DNA of 64,000 bases from Phyllostachys edulis (taxonomy: Eukaryota; Streptophyta; Magnoliopsida; Poales; Poaceae), in assembly GCA_036346405.1 (NCBI GenBank), contig CM070563.1, positions 1,054,001 through 1,118,000 on the forward strand. The letters are read 5' to 3'. Both the position numbers and the translations under genes were made by a program. Every line of letters begins with the position of its first letter. Position 1 is the stretch's first letter. Under the pieces are notes generated by a model. It searched no databases. It was not told the DNA's origin and saw nothing but the letters and a program-made list of their open reading frames with translations. Of the stretch, positions 12,554 to 23,774 are shown in pieces.

Positions 12554-13221
12554 TAGGGCTGTTCCTAGCATTTTGGAGGCCCTAGGGCGAGACAAAATAG
12601 GAGGCCCTTTATTATAACATAAACAAATAGTGTTACTTTTGTATCAACTGCAAAGCTATTCAATACATCAAAAAGATACAAACTACTCATAGAAACCAAT
12701 TTCTTCTAACATCTCTAGATGCAAAGTCGTTGATAATAATATCCACGTCAATGTGATCTGACATATCCTTTTCAATGCATAAAGTGGCCAGACCATTCAA
12801 CCTTTCTTGTGATTTTGATGACCTCAAATAGTTTTTCAATAACTTCAACTTTGAAAAGCTTCTTTCAGTTGATGCTACAGTCACATGTACAATAAATAAG
12901 ATTCGATAAGCAATTGAAATATTTGGATAACAATCTATATCTCTAACAAACTAAAAAATCTCAATAGCAGATATTGTCATATGGCAAAGTCATTTGCAAC
13001 ACTCTTAATTCAGAAAAAAGAGATGTATTAGGATACCCATCCCTACACTCTTAACCTCAATCTGGTTAGTAGTTATACAACCCTGTAAAGCAATAGAGAT
13101 ATACAATTATACATATACGTATATATAGTATATGTAGTATGATGTATCAGGATCGGGAGCCCTTAGCTTTGGTGGACCCTGGACGTTCACCTCTGCCGAC
13201 CCTCCATTAGGAACGGCCCTG
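12554..13221 (-). mobile_element. internally deleted hAT element with exact 8-bp target duplication, 668 bp
   Basis: The target duplication TGCCAGCT is seen at 12546-12553 and 13222-13229. The element starts TAGGGCTGTTCCTAG and, read from the other end, CAGGGCCGTTCCTAA, so the terminal repeats match at most of about 14 positions. It encodes only the tail of a hAT transposase on the minus strand, so it is a deletion derivative that could have moved only with help. Confidence 0.85.
12687..12884 (-). pseudogene. hAT transposase C-terminal dimerisation domain fragment
   Basis: The peptide includes TVASTERSFSKLKLLKNYLR followed by RLNGLATLCIEKD, the C-terminal hAT dimerisation motif of TTF/ZMYM1-like plant transposases. 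Everything N-terminal is missing, consistent with an internal deletion of the enclosing element. The analogous segment of the second hAT (37291-37524) reads SVERVFSVMNLVKNKLRNS. Confidence 0.8.
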
Positions 13222-13229
13222 TGCCAGCT

Positions 13230-14726
13230 GACTGGCAATTTGCAACCGGGAGAAAGCATTTGCAATAGATGGAGCGCGGTCGTTGCAAACTTAGTCCATG
13301 GCGCGTACTGGGGTACACTGCTCGCGTGCACGGAGCATTTTAAGGTGCCACCAATGTACTCCACCGCCCCCGCGAATGGCTCCTCTACTCCTCCCTAAGA
13401 ACGCATCGCAACCGACCACGTGTCCAACGACTAGTCTACGAGATTTGGGCCTCCGGAATACCTTGTGAAACACGTCTGAGCACCCCCACCCTGCCCCCTA
13501 GTCGTTTAGCATAGCACAGGTCTCCCCACACAAAGATACCAGCCAGCCGTCCTGTGTACGTACAACCGACATGTGGGCCCACGCGCTGCGTGGGACTACA
13601 CTGTCAGCGAGAGAGTATACGCCGCAGCTGTGTATCCTGCTGTTGGATAATTATACTATTCGAAAGTGTAGGCTCTAAAAAGATCTACATGCTAAATTAG
13701 GCATCCCGTGCGCGAGAAAAAAAGGCATCGAATTTCTACTTTTCGTCAAAAATATTATTCGATGGGGAGAAAAATGCGCATGCACCGTACATCTGGTAAT
13801 TTTCTGCTTTTTTTTTGGTGCAAAGAAAAAGAGCTAGTACTTGGAGCTTGGAAGGATGGCGAGACGAAAGAAAGATGCCTCGCAAGGTAGAAAGAAAAGT
13901 GACCCCACTAGCTAAGCTAGCGTGTAATTTCGTGTCGCGTGCAACCATGCATGTGACACGGAATCCCTTTCACGTCCAAGTAATTAACTCTGTCACGGTA
14001 TACTAAGAATAGACGTACGTACAACTTGTGTTGATTATATAGCTGCAATTAATCTATGAAGTATGTCCATTTTGGACGCCATATATATATAATTAATGTG
14101 CGTGCACAGCAGATCGAGAGATGTTTTGTCAAGAAAATGGTACAATAAGTTGTGCATCGAGGGATATTTCGTACATCGCAAAATCGATCTAGCTCGTTTG
14201 TTTGTGTTGCACGCTCGCTAGCTCGATCGTGCACGCCGCGCGCGTTTTCTTTCGTGCGTACTACGTTGCGCACGCACGCACGCACTCGGTCGATAATTAA
14301 GTAAGTAGCTTTGGTTCTGTAATCTATATATAACCGTACCACATGTATGAATGGTGTGTATGCACGCGTGGTATCTGTGTGGCAAAACGAACGGAAAAGT
14401 CGTAACATGACAAGAACGGAAAAGTCAGCTTATGAACAATACGGACTGTAGCATTAATATAATTACGTATGCCATGAATGTATGGAGAGAGAGAAATGGT
14501 AGCATTACGTATGCCATGAATGTATTGAGAATAAAAAATGGTACGTAGCACTACGTATGCCATGAATGTATTGAGAATTAAAATGGTAGCACCACGTATG
14601 CCATGCATTGAAAAGAGCTATAGCTAGCAATTACACCCTAGAATAATACGCAACTGCACCCATGCATCATCGTTGCTCTACGCAGTAAAAGAAAGATAAT
14701 TTATTGCAGCAAAGATTAATCCCAAC
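13230..14726. other. gene-free interval
   Basis: No supported gene. 13230-13660 is moderately GC-rich but contains only overlapping shadow frames. 14050-14340 is AT/CG alternating sequence. The one clear structure is the tandem repeat at 14465-14605. Confidence 0.5.
14465..14605. repeat. short tandem repeat, three to four units of about 45-50 bp
   Basis: ACGTATGCCATGAATGTAT recurs three times, each followed by GAGA and AAATGGTA, and a final partial unit ends in ATGCCATGCATTG. Units differ by small indels. Confidence 0.85.
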
Positions 14727-14729
14727 TAA

Positions 14730-15079
14730 GAGCATCTTTAGTGTATTGAACCGACGTCGATTCAAAGTCATGTCACATAAGTATTCTCGGAACCGAGCTT
14801 GTTTTTCTCCAATGTATTGAACCGATTCCTACTAATAACTGGGACCCACGTTTCATTAAAAAAAACCATAAAATAATAATATCCTCTCTCAACCGCACTC
14901 TCTTCTATATAGTTGTTTAATGCTTATATGAGTTGTTTAATGCTTTGAATCGATTCCTAAGTAAGGTCCAGTTCCATGTATTTTTTTTTGTTGGAATCGA
15001 CCCCTTCAATGTATTGAATCAATTCAATATCTTCTCTCTCCTCATTTGAACCGGCTAAAACACAATATTGGAGATAGTC
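14730..15079. mobile_element. MITE family D, copy 1, 350 bp
   Basis: It begins GAGCATCTTTAGTGTATTGA and ends CACAATATTGGAGATAGTC, giving inverted ends of the type GA(G/C)(C/T)AT-CT. It is flanked by TAA at 14727-14729 and 15080-15082. The whole sequence is repeated at 35418-35764 in the same orientation. Confidence 0.85.
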
Positions 15080-15082
15080 TAA

Positions 15083-15860
15083 GGAACCAATTAACGATAC
15101 AGAGAGTCGACAAGAGAGAGAAGGAAATCAGAGAGAGATTAGTCCCATTTATTGCAAGCATATCTACAAGCTCTAAATTAAGAAAGAAGCGAATCTACTA
15201 TACGAGCAAGTTTTAAAGTTGTGCCCAGAGAAAATCAGGAAGAGATTAACACCATTTATTAGCAGCATATCTACGTTCTTAAAGTGGTACCGGGTGCGGG
15301 CGTATCTCGAAGCAAAACACCAGCCGTCCACGCCAATTAATTGAGTAATTACCACGGGGCGATGCGGTAAATTTACCGCCTTAAGTACCCCCAGTAAATA
15401 TGTAGACACACGCCAGCCTACAGGAGAAGGAAGAGGCATCGATTGCTTCGCCGACTCGACTCTAGGAGCGAGCAAGTGGACCGACCTCCTCCCTCCCTCC
15501 CTCCTCGCATACATGAATACATGATACATCCACTGCTCCCGTCACGCCTCGTCGTCGCCGTTCCGTTCTCCCCGTCGCGTCACCGTCACGCCCCCCGAGT
15601 CCAAATTTCTAAAGTGGCAGGCAGTACTCTCTCTCTGTTCGCTCTTCCCTTCCTTCCTCTGCCCTCCTCCTCACCGCTGCGCCGCGCTGCTCCCTCCGCA
15701 CGCTAGAGCCTTGAGCAAACCAACGCAAAGCCCACCCGATCCCCATCTCCGTGCCCGCCTCTCTCTCGCCGCCGCGTCGGATGGAGGACGGGGTGCCGCT
15801 CGCCGTTTTGTCCCGCGGCGCCGGGAGGTAGGGCGGCGCGCGCCCGATCGGTCGGGGGGC
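15083..15860 (+). promoter_or_regulatory. upstream region and 5' leader of the PHD-finger gene
   Basis: The last 400 bp before the start codon become GC- and CT-rich (CTCCCTCCCTCCCTCC at about 15488; CTCTCTCTCTG at about 15627), typical of grass 5' leaders. No convincing TATA box was found. The frame is open upstream of 15861, but only from a TTG at 15711, so ATG at 15861 is taken as the start. Confidence 0.4.
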
Positions 15861-18800
15861 ATGAGGGCGCCGCAGGAGCGCACCGTGATGGATCTCTACG
15901 ATCGCGCGCGACACAAGGATCTCGCGCTCCGCGAGGTACGTGCCCCCGCCGCCGCCGCCTGTACGCTTCGACCCCCTGCCGCGCTTCCGTTCGGTTGTTG
16001 GTGTCGTTGGCGTGCGTTTCCCCCTAGGGATTGGATGGGATTGGTGCCGTTAGGGGTTTGGCGATTCGAGGTTTTGCTGCGCGTGTGCGTTTGTGCGTGC
16101 GGATTGTTTCGTCTTTTGGGGGGCGAGGGAGGCGTTCGAGGGTGACGCGGTTTTGCGAGAGGCGAATCGAATCTGATCGAATCCTTTGTTCGATTTCCCC
16201 GTTTGATCTGTGGTCTTATTTTGGCGTCGATTTACGCGCCAATCTCAGAGATTTGGCTATTTTTGGGTGCAATTTTGCGGCTAAAGTTGCGGTTCCAAGG
16301 GTTTGGTGATCGATGCGCCTGTTGTTCTGTTGTGTTTGTGCCGTGCAGGAACAAGTGGACGGGCGCCGCGCCGGCGCCGGTGGAGGACGCGCGGAGGGGT
16401 CGGGACAGCGTCGAGTGGTCGCCAAGATGGAGGTGAGTAGCTGTAGCATTAGAGGGTGTGTTTTTCCCTGTATATGCAGGGAAATATTCTGCTGCTTTTT
16501 GAATTTCGTGCTGAATGCGCGTGTTTGTCCGATCATCTGATGCCCACAAGGGAGGGATGATCTAGATTATTCCTCTACGCTATTTATGCTGTAGGCCTGC
16601 AGTTTAGCTGTTGTGTTGTAGATGCTTGGGGGTGATTCTGATCCCATAATGCTGTGGAATAAGGGCATATGAATATGTGAGTAGTGCAGCCCCTGCTTTT
16701 GGCATGGCTTAATCTCACTTGGGAATTGGCTTGGCAATACTTGGACGCTTTGATGACCTTTCTTTACTTGGTGGATTGATGCGACGCTTTGAATATCTTT
16801 GTTTACTTGGTTGATTGATGCTGATCATAATTTTATGTGCTGTGAATATCATATGGTGAACATTGATCTTTGCAAAGCAAGCAAAATTTGTTGTAATAGA
16901 ACCCCAGCAGTTCTAGACTTAAAATTGCTTCTGGATTATCATCTGTTATTTCAACGAAATAGCTTTTAGGCCAGCCTGCCGATAAAAAAGGAAGTAGTCT
17001 GATTATCAGATCCTAGCAATGCTTCTCATAAAATAGTTTCATATCTTTATCAGTTGAGATTACAATCTATTTAGTCAATCCCATGTTATGTTCCTGTTGT
17101 GTCTATAGAGCACATTTTTTTTTATCTTTCAGGTCTTCATTCGTGTTTTTGCTGTCCTTGAATAATGATTTTGAACATTGGTGTTGTTTCACCTTTTTGC
17201 CAGGATAAGCCTACAGTAAGAAAAAGACCAGCACCAAGCGACAGCCCTCGTGTGAAGGCAGAATCTGGCACTTGTAATGTCTGTTATGCTCCTTGTTCCT
17301 CCTGCCTACACCGAAATCTTGCACTTGCGGATTCAAATATGGACTGCGGATCATCCCAAACATGCTGCGCAAGGTCAGAAACAAAAAATAGTTCGTTCGT
17401 TCGTATCGAGAAAGGGCTCCATACCAAGGGAGGAGAAAATGATGATGAATTCAGTGCCACCTCAAGCCATGCTTCCTATTCTGAAAATGGTGGAAATAAG
17501 GCGATGGCAAGATTATCCATTGGAGCAGACTCAGAGGTTGACATGCCAACAAAACGTAGAAGGCTATTAAATCACGATGCGAGATCACTTAGAGTAGAAT
17601 GCCAGGATGACAGCATCTCGTGTGTTACTGGTGTGTCAGCAGCAGGCAAACTTCTGTTAGGCAAGAAAAAAGATAAACTATCTACTTCTGCGTCAAGTCG
17701 TGATCTTACTGTTAAGGACTATAAAGACAACAGCATTGCTAGCCACAACAGACTAAGGAATTCCCGTGTCGAAGAATCTACAGAAAAGAAGAGATCTGAT
17801 GTTCATGTCATGCATTCTAGCTTATCTGATAGATCAGTTCCAGCAGACTCTCCTTCTGTAACCAAGAAGTTGCTGCGAACCCAATCCTCTGTTAGTGCAT
17901 CACAAGGATTATCTCCTAAAAGGCAAACCCATGGTTTTGGGAATTCAGAAGATAATTTAGCTCATCAACCTTATGAGAAAGCTTCTCTTTCAAACAATAA
18001 CATACAGCATTCAATGGGAGGAAAATTAAACCCTTCTGTAGTTGGTGGTGACAAGCATGGCATGCTGACTAGTTGCAGTACGAGTAATAGAAATAAAATC
18101 AAGGCTGGATCTTCATCAAAGAATATGGAAAATGGCACCCCTTGCTCAAGAAATGGAAGTCAAGAACACGCTGACATCCAATCTAATGTTGCTGCTAAGA
18201 GGAATGACAATGATAAACAAGACCAGAATCAAGATTGTTCAATGGATATATCTGGTGGTAGAGAGTTGAATACACAGAATGATGTGATGACAGAATGTGG
18301 GAACTCAGAAGGCTTAATAGATGTAAGTATCTTCCGGATCCCTTCTTTTCGTGGTACAGTGCGCCCCTTCAAAATGCAGCTCCTATAACCTTGTTGTTAG
18401 TATGTAAAATGAACCCTAGTTTACACTAGGTTTGATGTCCAGACAATAAGATCAATGAAAAATAATCAATTATTTGTTAGTTTTGAGGTAGGCTTGGGGT
18501 CAGTTATTGGGAAGTGTATGTAAAGGTGATAACATGTAGGCCATGGTTTTGTTGGTGTGGAACACATCTTCTTAACATCGCACAATCCATTGACAGGAAG
18601 CGAGCAGTTCTTTTGGACTGTTAGGATATGAATTGAACCTTTGTTTCATTTGCTTTTTTGTTTGTGTGGAAGATAGCTTGAACTGGTGAAGGTTCATGTT
18701 GAAGTTTAAACTCACAGTGTTTTGTGCAATATCTGAAATTCTGAAATACAATCTAGCACAGCCCATTGGGAATTTTTAGTTTTGCATGGCAAGTTTGTAA

Positions 18801-21800
18801 AGCTATGGTTAAGTACATAGGCTTGGCATTTGGGTTAACAACCTCTGTGGAAACTGGAAACGTACAGCTTTAAAGCTTACAATCTTATGCTTGCAGTAAG
18901 CCACTCAATAACCAAACCTCAACGTTAGATGTTGAATTTTGTACTACGAAGGCTAATTGCTATCCTTCTACTCATCCAAGCTCTGGAGGCACCAAGGCAG
19001 GGAAGGTGGTATAAAACCTATAAATTTTGTTATGCTTTTGCATATAGATTCAACTTTTAACTAAAGGCTTAAGACTTTTTAAATATTGGCGTGATATTTG
19101 AGTATACTTGGATAATAGAATTTATTTGGTGCTTTGATGTGCATAGCCTTTTCTGCTACCAGTAGTTTGTTGTTTTCATTGTTTTATAACATTTACGTGT
19201 CTGGTTTGCATTGTATCCCAGGTTAATGTTTGTGATATATGTGGAGATGTTGGTAGGGAGTACCTTCTGGCTACATGCACTAGATGCCTTGAGGGGGCGG
19301 AGCATACGTAAGATACAAACTGTTATGCCTTCTTTCTTTATCCCTTTGTCAGAAATATTATATGCCAACTGAAGTCATTTGTTCATAACTAAAAGTTCTT
19401 TTTTCACACTGGAAGTACTAGTTGTTTAAAACATGAATTGTGTGCACAAATTAAACTAGCTTACTGAGGATGATTATTATTTTCACAACTCTTTCAGGAC
19501 ATGTTTGATAGTGGAGAATATAAATAATTGATTTTGGGAGTGAACATATACCAAATAATCTATTAAAGTACTATTCTCACAATGCACTAAACTAATGATT
19601 TTACAAACGGGATGTAAACTTGTTTCCGTGGTGTTTACATAAATATCGATTCATCAGAGTATAACAGTATATGGATGGAAGGAAAAGAAAAACATTTTGC
19701 TTATTTAGTCTTAGTCTGCTGCTTGTATGGTACCTTCTTAGCCACATTTGTTTGTACTTTGTACGATAAAATTTATATGCAGTAATATGCTAGCTATTGA
19801 CATTCATTTTATCGTTGACTAGTTATTGCATGCGAGTGAAGTTGGACAAGGTTCCAGATGGTGAATGGTTATGTGAAGAATGCCAGCTTAAGGAAGATCA
19901 AAACAAAGCTAGAAGCAACCATGGCGCATCAACAGTTAATACTTTGGATGGGAAGAACCAAAATTCAGAAAGTATGAACAACCCTAAGACGTTGCAGGTT
20001 GTTGTGACTAATTTGGACACTCAACAAATCACTTGTGGCACACCAATAACTGATCACCTGGCTGGTAATAATCAAAAGTTGCATTTAGTGTCAACTGATC
20101 CAGAAGCACGGCAAGTGAAGTGCGCCAGCCCAACTGTTGAAGAAAGGCTGGATGCAAAGAATAAAAATTTAGGAAGTATGGCAAATCGTAAGAAGTTGCA
20201 AGTTGTTACCTCTGACATGGAAGCACGACCATCCACTTGTGGTACACCGACAGCCGGAAGCTTAGACAGGAAGAATCAAAGCTCAGAAGTTTTGTTGAAC
20301 CGTAAGAAGTTGCCAGTTGCTACTGATATGGAATCGCCACTGTCAAGTGAAGGCCTGCGGAGTCCACCTAAATCATGCAAGAGACATGCAGAGAGTACTT
20401 CATCCCATAATCCCAGGCTTTTCAAGACAGAAAGCCCTAGGAAACATGACATTTTCTCTCGTGAGAACTCGTTTAAGAAATCTAATAAGGGAAGTTTAAA
20501 GCCACCTGATAATGTTCCAGTGAGGACTGTTCAGGCAGTCAAAAGTTCTCTGACCTTAACACGGTCATATTCCATGGGAAGCATGGCGAATGTTAAAGCA
20601 CCAGTTCCTTCACCGCGAGGTTTGACCAAAGTCTTTTGGTATTTTATTAGCAATAAATTCTTTATTTCATTTTTTTGTTACTTTTAAGCAGTATTGCTTT
20701 GTTAACCTCCTAACTTGGTCTACTAGGCCTTTTATCAAAGCAACTATCTTTCAACAACTCCAACAACAAACCAAAGGTCAAGCAATTAGCTGAAGGTGTG
20801 GCAAGCAAGCTGAAGCCTGTGAAACATTCCCCAAAAGATCCTAGAGAAAAGGCGCCCATCAGAAAAGTTATGAAATCTGGATCTTTTAAACATGAGGGTT
20901 CAGTTTGTAAAGACTCAAGTTCATTAAAACAAAAGCAGTCATTTCATTTATCTCAAAGTGAAAAACCAAGAATATTGAAGCCAATGAAAGAGAAGAATTT
21001 CTTAGAAAGGAGGGCTTCCTTTAATCTTCAAAAAACAAATATTCCTTCATCACCAAGGCCTGATAGTTATATGAAGTTAGGAGATCGAAAATTTGACCAA
21101 GACAGTCCAAGGCCTGGACCAAGCATACTGAAATGTAGCAAAAAACCAGGTAAGCTCTTCATTTCTTTAATACATTTTCTCAAGGAAATACCAGGCTTTG
21201 ATTTTTTGACAAGCTTTCTTTATGGCTTGTTGAAATTAGGGAACACTGAAAAGAAGCAGAACTCTATTTTGTCTAAAAGTGAGAAGGAAGGCATTACTGT
21301 TCACCCGACATCAATAGGAGTTGTTTCTGCTAAAGATGCTTGTGCAGTGAAGACATCTGATCCGCCTGTTCCAATGGAAAATGTTAAAAAGGATAACACA
21401 AATGATGGCACAGGTGATGCTTCATTCATTTTGGTGAAAAATGATAATGAAATAACTAAGCCTGAGGTGCTTTCCACACCATGTGCTGCCATGACTTCTG
21501 ATTCAGATTTGCAAGATATGGTACCAAGAGCTAGCGCTTCTGAAGATTTAACTCTTAAAGTGGGACAGTCTGATTCAGATTTGCAAGATATGGTACCAAG
21601 AGCTAGCGCTTCTGAAGATTTAACTCTTAAAGTGGGACAGTCTGATTCAGATTTGCAAGATACGGTGCCAAGAGCTAGCGCTTCTGAAGATTTAACTCTT
21701 AAAGTGGGACAGTCTGATTCAGATTTGCAAGATACGGTGCCAAGAGCAAGCGTTTCTGAAGATTTAACTCTGAAAGTGGGACAGTGCCAACAAAATATTT

Positions 21801-23774
21801 TGGAAAGCACAGGAAACAACTCAAGAAAAAGTGCAGAGGCAGCTCAGGCTTCAGAAGACATATTGCCTGAGAGCTCACACGACCTAATGGCACATAATCT
21901 ACGCCCCCCTGACAGTGAATTGAATGAGCCAAATTTAAAGCAGCAAGATTTTGTTGATCAATCTTCTACTACTGAAAATCCTTTCAGAGCTTTAGTTATT
22001 CCAGAGCAGACTTACATCTGGCAGTATGTCCTCTCCCCTTCCCCCTTACTCCCCTTACTCACTTATGAAGTGTTTACATATATATTCCTTTTATTTCAGA
22101 GGTATCTTTGAGGTTTCAAGACCTGGAAACTCTTCTGAAATATATGATGGGATTCAAGCTCACTTGTCTACTTGTGCCTCACCCAAAGCACTTGAAGTAG
22201 TCAAACAATTACCTCAGAGAATTCAGCTGGCAGAAGTTCCACGAAGTTCCTCATGGCCACGGCAATTTAAGAAAGTAAAGCCGAGTGAAGATAACATTGC
22301 TCTTTTTTTCTTTGCCAAAGATGTTGAAAGGTAACGCTCAATGTTTCGCCACTTTATATGCTTTTACCCTAAATGAGCAAGCTGAACTTTGCTATCTTGA
22401 TGTACAGTTATGAAAGAGCATACAGGAAACTGTTGGAAAACATGCTTGTTGGAGATGTGTTCCTTACAACAAATATTGGTGGCATTGAACTTCTCATTTT
22501 TCCATCTGATAAGTTGCCTGAGAAGATTCAACGTAAGGATTATTTTAGCTAATGTTATTGTCTGAAAAATGTTAGGGTTATTCATTTAACTGGTTCAATA
22601 CTTTCCAGGGTGGAATGGCTTACTGTACTTTTGGGGCGTGTTTTACGCCAAGAAAGCAAATAGCTCAACAGAGCTTCTTGTCACGGGGACAGATCATTGC
22701 CCATTAGAATCAATCACTGGACATGTTAATCAGCTTGTGTCTTCCCCTAAGGTTCCTCAATCTTTGAGTATAGACTTGAACGAGTGCCCTGATGATGAAT
22801 TTTATGACCCGGCCATATCACTTGGATCGGAGACAGAGAAGTCTGGTGCATCTGAAGATCACAAAACTTTGTTGAGGTTCAAACATGATGCTACTGCAGT
22901 TTCCTATGAAACTCATATTCCCACAAGTTCAAAAGTAGAAGGTCTCAACATCAAACCAGGTTATCCAAGTGATACAATAGGTGGTGATATCTTTCAATGA
23001 AATGAAGCTGCTGATTGAAGCTAGATTAATCCTTGTTTGTCGTTTTCTTTCCTCTTATTCATTTCAGGTGGCACAGGAACTGCAGGTAGGGACAACATGG
23101 AGGAAGAAGAGAGCTCTAGTCAGAATGAAGCTCCATGCTGTGTTAAACAGCATGCAGGTGCAATCAGATCAACATCTGAGTGTGTCTCTACGGCGTTCTT
23201 GTCCTTCACAGAAGTATCTCTACGGCATTCTTGGGGATCAAAGCTTTCTGATGATCCAAATGAATCAAATCCAAAGGCGGACTTTGTTTTGCAAGATTCT
23301 GGCTCCATCTACAAAAGGCAAAAGACTTCCAATGGAAAGCACTCTACTTGCAGTTTTGGTGATGAACAACTGTCTAGCAAATGCTTTTCCAAGATACATC
23401 CCCTGCCAGCTGGTTGGCATACTCCTTTAGACGAAGCACAATATAATTATGGGGGCCCGGCAGATCCAGGTTCTCTGACAAAGCCCATCTTGGATCATGT
23501 CATCCATGTTCTTTCATCAGACGATGAAGACTCTCCAGAACCTAGTACTGGTCTGAATAAGGCATCATTGAAGGCAGAGGAGGGTTCCTCCCCTCTATTG
23601 TCACTGTCCTTGTCTACGGCAGCAAAGCAGAATAATCTTGCTAGTTCTGACACAGGAGATGATGGATCGCTGTCTCTTTCTCTTGGTCTACCTGTCGTGA
23701 AAGGGAGCCAGGCTCTCGAGATGAAGCAATTTCTGCCGGAGAAGCCTGGCATAAACACCTCGTTGCTTCTTTAG
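15861..23774 (+). CDS. AIPP2-like: AIPP2/PAIPP2-like PHD-finger protein (11 exons, about 1600 aa)
   Basis: Exons: 15861-15935, 16349-16432, 17204-18322, 19222-19307, 19823-20619, 20727-21149, 21240-22023, 22100-22330, 22408-22532, 22609-22980, 23068-23774. All joins are GT/AG and keep phase, giving 1600 residues. A Cys-rich stretch CNVCYAPCSSCLH lies at about residue 77. A PHD finger at about 427-475 starts VNVCDICGDVGREYLLATC and ends GEWLCEEC, split between exons 4 and 5. A basic, low-complexity middle includes four 24-residue repeats at 948-1043. A conserved C-terminal domain at about 1117-1260 (IWQGIFEVSRPG ... LLIFPSDKLPEKIQRWNGLL) matches the AIPP2-like SPOC-like domain. Two LxLxL motifs lie near the end (LSLSLSTAA, LSLSLGLP). 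In Arabidopsis, AIPP2 and PAIPP2 act with the BAH protein AIPP3 and phosphatase CPL2 in chromatin-based repression; the same role here is inferred from homology. Nuclear location is expected. Exon 10's donor (GTGGTG) is the weakest splice site. Confidence 0.9.
21497..21784 (+). repeat. in-frame 72-bp coding minisatellite, four units
   Basis: Four head-to-tail 72-bp units in exon 7 of the PHD gene encode SDSDLQDMVPRASASED plus LTLKVGQ each time. Units 1 and 2 are almost identical; units 3 and 4 change Met to Thr, and unit 4 has Val for the second Ala. The period is a multiple of three, so copy-number change would not break the frame. Confidence 0.97.

Noticed and set aside
15711..16145. Longer N-terminal extension of the PHD protein from 15711
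   Set aside because: The extension begins with TTG, not ATG, and reads into intron 1. The first in-frame ATG is 15861, followed by a clean GT donor at 15936.
21301..21819. 172-residue minus-strand frame with repeats
   Set aside because: It is the antisense of the 72-bp coding repeat in exon 7 and has no independent support.
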